From NCBI GenBank assembly GCA_002110485.1, contig MOWL01000093.1:186001-250000 (forward strand): a DNA stretch of 64,000 bases. Reading direction: 5' to 3'. Numbering within the stretch: the stretch's first letter is position 1; each line of letters opens with the position of its first letter. Below, in pieces: positions 56,878 through 64,000 of this stretch. Below the pieces are notes generated by a model. That model had not been told where the DNA came from. It searched no databases and saw only the letters and a list, made by a program, of their open reading frames with translations. This DNA is from Emergomyces orientalis. Taxonomy: Eukaryota > Ascomycota > Eurotiomycetes > Onygenales > Ajellomycetaceae. The position numbers and the translations under genes were made by a program.

Positions 56878-58140
56878 GATCGGATGCTGTAGGGGGATGG
56901 TCAGTATACATTAAATGTGCGTAGATGAAGCTTCTGTGTGTGTGGAGGCAGCTGTCTTACCGTGGATTCTGTAAGGTGGACAGGCCGCGCCTTGAGAAGA
57001 GCGGGAGGGGAAGTATTAGGCAGCAAACACACGATACTTCTAGCAACCCCGACAAACAAGACAACAGACAGGAGTAGACTGGGTATAGAAGATAGAGAAT
57101 AATTTGTGATAGTAGTTGTAGTAGTAGTTGTTGTAGCTGTCGTGAGTTGTTGAGGGCTTTTGTCTTTCGGCCAAAGGATTTCCGTTTTCGGAGCTGGACA
57201 CGACGCTAGCCGAGTCTGGTTAGCGGTGCCCCAATGGATGGGAATCGGGGAATGCGGACCTCGAATGGGGCCCAGGCCATTTGGGAAGGGGGGGGGGGGC
57301 AGGTAGGTACCTTGCCAGCCAGGGTTTGGTGTCGAGGTACGGACGTACCAGGGTACAGATTAGTGTTGGCCAACCCATAGCTCTTCGGGATGGCGCTGGG
57401 GGAGAGAGAGAGAGAGCTGTCACAGCAGAAACATTGGAGAAAAAAAATACAGCATCTTATATTATTTTATTTTAATGCATTATTCAGATTATATTGTTTT
57501 TTAATTGTTGTCGCCAGATGAATACAACTCTTCTTCTTCTTTAAGTCAATGTACTGTACAGTAACTTACAGATTAATTATTTTTATTGTAAAGTGTAAGT
57601 GGGATTGAATTTCTCAACATCTTTCTTTCTTTGTTCTCCATTAGTTAAATACCCCATAAATCCCAGTTTGCGGTGAAGCCAAAATATAAATCATCATAAT
57701 CGAACTACGGAGTACGGACTAGCTTCTACACAAATTGAATGGGATTGAATATTTTACCGCTATCCATACCAAAGGGTACCCTCGTACTCGTAATCGGAGT
57801 TGTAGCTAGCTGAAATGTAGCTGTTTTTTGGTTGTTTCTGCTCTTCTTGTCCCCAACAACCTTCGGGGGAACAACAAAAACTATTTAGCTCTGAGCGAAA
57901 AGAAGAAAAAAAAACCACCACCAGATTTGACTTTAGTCAGGCACAATTCAAACTCCAACACAACCCTCGCTCAACCTTCTATCCCGCATTATTTTTTATT
58001 TTTTATTTTCTCCCTTACCCATTCCCCCCTCGCATATAACCACATTTACTCAACTCAATCCTTTATACAGATCCTCTACAGCTACAATTAACCTCATATC
58101 CCTCCTATCCATAATATAAATCCCCCATCCTCCTGCTGCG
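56878..58140. promoter_or_regulatory. Bidirectional promoter of the two ATP-citrate lyase genes
   Basis: 1.26 kb between the two ATGs. The 100 bp before the small-subunit ATG are rich in C/T, common before highly expressed fungal genes. A TACGGAGTACGGA block lies near 57710-57720. No specific regulator site was confirmed. Confidence 0.6.
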
Positions 58141-59701
58141 ATGTCGGCCAAGTCAATCCTTGAAGCTGATGGCAAGGCCATTCTCAACTACCACCTCACC
58201 AGAAGCAAAGTCATCAAGTCCTCGCCTCTCCCGCCTCCTCAAACACACAATCCTCCCCCAAAACTTGCCTCTCTCTACTTCCCCGAAGATGCCTCCGTCG
58301 ATGCTGTCCTCGACCAGGCCGAGAGCACCTATCCCTGGCTGCTCGCACCGGATGTCCGCCTCGTCGCAAAACCAGACCAACTGATTAAGCGACGGGGCAA
58401 GAGTGGCCTCCTGGCTCTCAACAAGACCTGGCCAGAGGCGAGAGCCTGGATTGCTGAGCGTGCCGGTAAAGAACAGAAGGTAGAGACTGTTACTGGTGTT
58501 CTCAGACAGTTCCTCGTGGAGCCATTTGTGCCCCACCCGCAAGAAACGGAATATTATATCAACATTAACTCTGTGCGAGAGGTAAGCACAATATATATCT
58601 TAACCTTCAAATTAAAATCAATAATAATTAAATTAAAAAAAAAAAAAAAAATACACCGAAACAAACGCTAACTAACTACAGGGCGACTGGATACTGTTCA
58701 CCCACGAAGGAGGCGTGGACGTTGGCGATGTCGACGCCAAAGCCGAGAAACTACTCATCCCTGTCAACCTCAAGAACTATCCCTCCAACGACGAAATCGC
58801 CGCAGCCCTCCTCAGCAAAATCCCCCAGGGCCTCCACAATGTACTGGTCGATTTCATCACCCGCCTCTATGCCGTCTACGTCGACTGCCAATTCACCTAC
58901 CTAGAAATAAACCCCCTCGTCGTCATCCCCAACTCCACAAAGACCTCTGCAGCAGTCCACTTCCTCGACCTCGCTGCAAAACTAGATCAGACCGCCGAAT
59001 TCGAATGCGGCACAAAATGGGCCATCGCCCGCTCCCCCGCCGCCCTTGGCACCCCAAAGGCAACCAAGACAGACGGAAAAGTAACAATCGACGCGGGCCC
59101 GCCCATGGAATTCCCCGCCCCCTTCGGCCGCGAACTTAGCAAAGAAGAAAAATTCATCGCAGACATGGACGCCAAGACAGGCGCCTCGCTCAAACTCACC
59201 GTCCTCAACGCCAACGGCCGCATCTGGACCCTCGTCGCTGGCGGCGGCGCCTCCGTTGTCTACGCCGACGCCATCGCCTCCGCCGGCTTCGTGGCCGACC
59301 TTGCGAACTACGGCGAATACTCCGGCGCACCCACCGAGACGCAGACGTTCAACTACGCCCGCACGATTCTGGACCTGATGCTGCGCGCGCCCATGCACCC
59401 AGAGGGCAAAGTGCTGTTTATCGGTGGTGGCATTGCGAATTTCACCAACGTCGCGTCGACGTTCAAGGGAGTTATTCGGGCGTTGAGAGAGGTGGCGTCG
59501 ATCCTTGTGGAGCATAAGGTGCAGATTTGGGTGCGGAGAGCGGGACCTAATTATCAGGAAGGGCTGAAGAATATTAAGGCTGTGGGCGAGGAGCTGGGCC
59601 TTGATATGCATGTTTTTGGGCCGGAGATGCATGTTAGCGGCATTGTGCCGTTGGCGTTGTTGGGGAAGAAGACGGATGTCAAGGAGTTTGGGGCGGCGTA
59701 A
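58141..59701 (+). CDS. ACL2: ATP-citrate synthase small subunit (fungal ACL2)
   Basis: Exons 58141-58581 and 58682-59701; the 100-nt intron ends after a long A run; 486 aa. The start MSAKSILEADGKAILNYHL is the family N-terminus. The first part is an ATP-grasp (succinyl-CoA synthetase beta-like) domain, including FTYLEINPLVV and GDWILFTHEGGVDVGDVD across the intron. The C-terminal citrate-binding part has LVAGGGASVVYADAI, GEYSGAPTETQTF and FIGGGIANFTNVA. It partners the large subunit encoded divergently, giving the heteromeric enzyme that supplies cytosolic acetyl-CoA for lipids, sterols and protein acetylation. Confidence 0.96.
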
Positions 59702-60688
59702 ATTTGCTTCGTTTTTTATTATTTATTTTTGCTCTGCTGACCCTGATCCTCCCCTATTCGTTATTCTGTTGCCCGACAACAAACCAACCCTTTTTTTTTC
59801 TCTAGAAATTTAATATATTTTTGTGTGTGTTTCTTTGGTGCGCCACTGACCCGATTGATGGATGGATGGATGGATGGATGGATGGAAAGGACTGGGCTTG
59901 ACATTTATTACCGGACATGAGAATGAGATGAAAAATGATACATAAAAAGTAAAATACAAAACAGGACACATAAATGGCCGTATGGTAATAATGAAAACTA
60001 TTTCTCCTTTTCTCTCCTCTCCTTCGCTTCTTAATGGGCAATCAGTGCACACTCAAAATAGACCCAGGCCATAAGAAGTATACTATGGATGTATCTCGAT
60101 CGCATTATACATATATCATGTTGAAAATTGACGCTCATATCTTCTCAGTTCCGTTCGCTTCCTCTCCCCCTCCCGCTCAGTCTAGTTTTGGGGGTTAGAG
60201 ATCCAGATGGACCGGGAGGTGGAAAGATATTCAGGGGTACGATATATATGCTGCCTCAAAATGAATTATATTACTTTACGCCCTGCCTGCCTGTCTATCT
60301 CTGCGCTTTCTATTCAGAGCAAGCCTTCCGGCCGTATTCTATTTCTTCCATTCTGGAGCTCTACTTTGGGGAGGGGGATCAATTCTGAGTGAATGTTTGT
60401 ATAACCCTCTCCTCGACGTCATTTTCAGGGGGTATCAACAAGAAGAAGCGAAACGGAGGTTGAAACTTCAGTTTTCGAAAGCAGTGGCTATATAATGACT
60501 TAATACCCTGCATACGAAAGAGTATCCCATATACGTAGTGAGTTAGCTGTCCGTAATTCGCCGGGTTCCTTTAATAGTATGCTGGGGCAAGTTCGTATTG
60601 AGTGATTGAAATGGTAATGTAATATATTGCTCTCAACTAACTTCCGTCCATATACTAATAACAAAAACAGAAAACAAACAAAAAATGC
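59702..60688. other. Gene-free interval with GGAT microsatellite
   Basis: The 3' region of ACL2 with GATG repeats at about 59852-59886. The rest (to 60688) has no convincing gene. Confidence 0.55.
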
Positions 60689-62271
60689 CTAAACTGGGCC
60701 TATCTTATTCAGCAAGGTGATAGAGTTCTGAGTGATGAAATGGCTTTCCCCCAGAGCGTCAGTCGACATCGCGACACAGGGCACAAGTAATTCCCGAGTT
60801 TCATCTCTGCAGTTCTGCTTCGCGAGTGTAATAATAGCAGGATCAAACATGATTTGAAGTGTCTCTATATGGTCGGGCCCCAGAGTCGTCTTTGCAATGT
60901 CTAACACTTCTCTAAACAGTTCTTCTGCCTCACACCATCTCTTCTGACTTAAGAGGCAAGAGGCGAGGTGGAAAATACTATCCAGTGTAGATCGATGTTC
61001 TGGTCCATGTTCTCTCCTGGCTATCTCCACCATTTCCAGGTGTAACTTCTCCGCCTCAACCCATCGCTTTTGGTCTTGGTAGGGTTTCCCTCTCCCAGAT
61101 CTCTCCTTCTTGCCTCTAACACCTGTAGATTCAGGCTCTCAGCCTTCTCGAGTTCATTTTTCAGACGGCATATCAAAGCAAAACTACTACTTAATAACCC
61201 CAGTGACTCAGTATCCTCTTGTCGGGATTCTGTCGGTTGCCTCCCAAGCACCTCCATTATTAACTCTTCCTCTTTGTCCAATCGACCTTCTTCCAAGCAA
61301 CACCTTACGAATACCATCGTTTTCACTTGATGATCCCTTCCTTCCACAGAGCTCCAGCACCTTAGTCATCTGCTCTGCCACAGACACGTGATTCCCACTA
61401 TGGCAATGGCACCCAACGTCACTCTATTCTGTAAGCCCAGCTTTTTCTCCAATACTTCCACAACTGGTTTAATCATCTTCTCTGCCGTGCTGTAATCCCC
61501 CTTTTCAATGACATACAATGCTGCCTTAACAAGGACGCAGCCCCACCGCTCTAGGTAGTTGTCATTTATCGGCTGATATTTGAGTATGGGAACCGCATGT
61601 GGAAACAGCTCCCGACATAATTTCCGAATCACCATATTGTTTCCCATAAAGGGGAAAGCATCGTAAGTTATGTTAATGTACGTTTCCTTGAACTTCTCTA
61701 GCCTGTTATTCACCTCAAGCCATTTCTTGGTTAATTTCGAGTCGTAGCCGTATATCATTGTCCGACACTGAGGGAGATCTTGGGACAAAAAGTGCCGTAG
61801 CCACATCCGACCCAAGTTCCCATTCCCCTTCCACGAGCCATATGCATGTCCATCCAGGCCTGTTATCGCGATAATACTTGTAGTAAACAAATTTGCAAGG
61901 TGGAATCATCCGTTTGCAGGGAACCAAACATACTCTGCGGTTACGGGGTTATTTGAGGAGTAAAGTTGAGTGAAGCCATGAAAATGGCAGTCAAAGATGA
62001 TAACCTCAGTCTCATCCATCTGAATCTGCCACTCTCCAAGGGGGTCCTTTGTTAACCCGTCAAGGAAGTGAGGAATACCATTCTGGAAATCTACCAACGC
62101 TAGCTGTGCCTGTTCATTGTAGGGCGAAGGCACGAAGCTTACGGTGAACTTGATGTTCGCTTTCTCTTGCTCTTGCAGTTCGTTGTTTATGACCGACTCC
62201 AATTGCTGAGCTGTGATCCCATCGGGAAGATCTGTTACCCGGAAGACGATCGAGTTTGTTGGGGACTCCAT
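60689..62271 (-). pseudogene. Decayed NLR-like gene (N-terminal hydrolase remnant plus TPR)
   Basis: Start ATG 62271 (MESPTNSIVF). A genuine 57-nt intron (61877-61933) joins PVTA-D-IIAITGLDGHAYGSW. The N-terminal segment (LTKDPLGEWQIQMDETE, HGFTQLY) and the GLDGHAYGSW..MIYGYDSKL region match the front of fungal NLR/STAND proteins with an alpha/beta-hydrolase domain. Directly after that the sequence jumps to TPR-type repeats (LFPHAVPILKYQPINDNYLERW, WCEAEELFREVLDIAKTTLG), so most of the hydrolase and the whole nucleotide-binding domain are missing. A TGA at 61366-61368 and a small deletion with frameshift near 61085 break the TPR part. These proteins act in fungal self/non-self responses; this copy is dead. 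Confidence 0.7.
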
Positions 62272-62820
62272 GTGCAAGGTTTTGCTTTGCTCGCCTGGCA
62301 AACAGCACTTGAGAGAGCACGGGACAGACGATGGTGAGAGTTCTCGTTTCACCGTAGCGTGGATACACTAAGCGCATTTGTATGGGAACGGACAGCAGAG
62401 ATCGTAAAGCCTGGCGAAATGGCATCAGGCTGAACAAGTCCGTTTATTGTCAGCCTGCGAGGACTGGCATCGCGGGGCGGGGCTGACTGGATTGAGCGAT
62501 AGCAGACGGGAGACATTGGTCGGGCCTACAAACTAGCAGGCATACTTGCTGCATCTCTCGCAGCCTATTAATGGACGATATTGACTTAACATAGGCGCTT
62601 CGACGCACCCATATCGGGAAAATATGGGCATCCAAAGTTGTGATTGGTAGCTGGAGATTGGTCGCCTCACTTGGAATGTGGGCACACGCACTTTACCGCC
62701 AGACTGATAACTCTTGAACAGAGTGTCTGGGACAGTAGCTCAATATAGTCGATGTGCGCCGTTACCGCTGGCTCATCGTTCATTAGCATTAAGAATATAC
62801 AGGGTGTTTAAAGAACCGCA
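62272..62820. promoter_or_regulatory. Divergent region, NLR pseudogene / DUF6601-like gene
   Basis: About 550 bp between the two divergent starts, with no recognised motif. Confidence 0.4.
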
Positions 62821-63797
62821 ATGACACAAATCCCACCTTTTTCAAAGAAGTTACTGCCTCCATTCTCAGCAGCCCGAATCCTTCTTGACTCTACCCAAGT
62901 CCTCAGACCTGCAGCTGTTACAGTTGAGAGTCGTCTCCTGCTTTGTGCAGACGAACCCACGAAATACTTGGATGTCGAGCTCAGAACACCCAAACTTGAT
63001 AGAATCCATGAATATTTATGGCTAGCTGGTCTTCCCAGACCTGCCCGTGCTCTGCACCACAGAAACTTATGAATCGTACGATTCTCATTACCGAAAATCC
63101 CGATGAGCATCTTATTTGGCGTGAATCCGACATTTTCATTAAACCTATCCCCGAGTTCCTCTTGTCATACGAATCTTGGGACCAGGAACTGTGTCGGGAT
63201 GAACAATTGCACCAGTGCGCTTGCGGGTTTTTGCTTTCCTACAGTTGGCACATTTGTCATAGGAGTGATTTTCGGATCGCCCAAGAAGTGGGGCTCATAC
63301 CAAGCGAGATCAAATGGGTCCAATGGACCAGCCTGATTGGGGATTTCCTCGCCCAAATTGATTTGCAGGCCCTTCAGCAGGTCAGCAAACGGTACAAATA
63401 TGGAGAGCTCCGACTTTCGCGTCTCCATTCTATTTACAGATTTATGCCGTCCATGTTTTCAATTAATAACCTGGTTCGCGGGTATATGTCCGGCTCGACA
63501 TGGTACAGGGCGTTTTTTAAGCACAATTTTGCTTGGGTACTGGTTGTCTTCGTTTATGTGACGATCATACTCTCAGCCATGCAAGTGGAATTGGCGACAG
63601 AGAAGTTGGCTCAGAACAAACACTTCCATGATGCGGCATATGGATTTGCAGTCATGTCGATTGTCGCTGTCGCGTTGAGTATATTGATCATAGTTATGCC
63701 ATGGGCTGTGTTATTTTGGTACCATGTATGTTCGACGAGGCAATATGTCGGGAACACGGAGGCAATTCGGGCAAAACAGGCGGAAACCAAAGGGTGA
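62821..63797 (+). pseudogene. DUF6601-like membrane protein, frameshifted
   Basis: The ATG frame from 62821 reads MTQIPPFSKKLLPPF.. to RIHEYLWLAGLPRPARALHH and then stops at 63072. The same protein continues in another frame (KLMNRTILITENPDEHLIW.., ending 63797). One base is apparently missing within about 63050-63066. The layout matches a fungal family of unknown function (I believe DUF6601): a soluble front, then two C-terminal membrane spans (FAWVLVVFVYVTIILSAMQV and VMSIVAVALSILIIVMPWAVLFW). The rest is intact, so this is a recent break or a sequencing error. Confidence 0.65.
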
Positions 63798-64000
63798 AGC
63801 ACGATTTGGATAGGATACTGCAGGAATATTTTCTCGGATCTCGCCACTGATTTATTGGTTAGTTATCAGTATTTAAATTCTGGGTGTTGAGCAAAATCAT
63901 ATCGATGATAAAGGATATGGCAGCTCATCCTTTTTAACCCCTTGTAGTAATATGTGCGTGTCTCTTCAAGCAGTTAATAATGTTGGCAAAATATCCGGGG
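63798..64000. other. Right edge, no gene seen
   Basis: The 3' flank of the membrane protein gene. Nothing recognised. Confidence 0.4.

Noticed and set aside
58982..59632. 216-codon minus-strand frame
   Set aside because: Antisense shadow of the ATP-citrate lyase small subunit.
61906..61908. In-frame TGA at the end of the first NLR pseudogene segment read as a nonsense mutation
   Set aside because: A 57-nt intron (GTATGT..ACAAG) spans it and joins PVTA-D-IIAITGL in phase, so it is intronic.
1..64000. CRISPR arrays, tRNA or rRNA genes
   Set aside because: No spaced direct repeats of CRISPR type, and no cloverleaf or rRNA-like sequence recognised; the tRNA-like A-box at 26963 lacks a matching B-box.

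Overview
The window looks like a filamentous ascomycete chromosome. Genes are split by many 50-80 nt GT..AG introns, and the proteins are typical Pezizomycotina types: a two-gene ATP-citrate lyase, a bZIP protein with a DUF3425-like C-terminus, a Dal5-like permease and an NLR-like pseudogene. The window has two compartments: an AT-rich tract packed with retrotransposons (about 1-27,030) and a gene-dense, GC-richer half (about 27,400-64,000). This resembles the GC-poor, gypsy-filled tracts known in Ajellomycetaceae such as Blastomyces; that placement is inference, because no rRNA or other marker is present.

Transposon half. From the left there is a decayed Ty3/gypsy pol piece (minus), a 5'-truncated Tad-like LINE (plus), and an RNase H-bearing LINE (lineage A, plus) interrupted by a second LINE (lineage B) with a 14-bp target duplication. 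A near full-length Tad-like LINE (minus, 6139-11590) follows, then a relic in which gag zinc knuckles run straight into an RNase H domain. Next is a structurally complete 10.7-kb LTR retrotransposon (13254-23981, minus) with two equal 348-bp LTRs, a primer-binding site, a polypurine tract and a target duplication. It has gag-protease, pol and a third 877-codon reading frame downstream of pol. The end of that third frame has the residue pattern of a 2-oxoglutarate/Fe(II) dioxygenase, and it is the most novel thing in the window. Reading frames across this half are broken mostly by TGA codons.

Gene half. Housekeeping genes come first: ULA1 (neddylation E1 subunit), RKI1 (ribose-5-phosphate isomerase), BUB3 (spindle checkpoint), GPN2 (GPN-loop GTPase) and POP5 (RNase P/MRP). 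From 37.2 to 49.6 kb follow six genes that read as a catabolic or tailoring cluster: an SDR, a Baeyer-Villiger monooxygenase, a second SDR, a bZIP/DUF3425 regulator, a type-B carboxylesterase and an allantoate-permease-type MFS transporter. Alcohol to ketone to ester/lactone to hydrolysis products is the logical order, with import by the transporter and control by the bZIP protein. ACGT-core sites recur in the cluster promoters.

The right end has an F-box protein, low-complexity repeats, the divergent pair encoding both ATP-citrate lyase subunits, a pseudogene of a fungal NLR/TPR protein, and a membrane protein gene (DUF6601-like) broken by one apparent base deletion. Exon boundaries below were worked out by hand from splice motifs, reading phase and protein family continuity.
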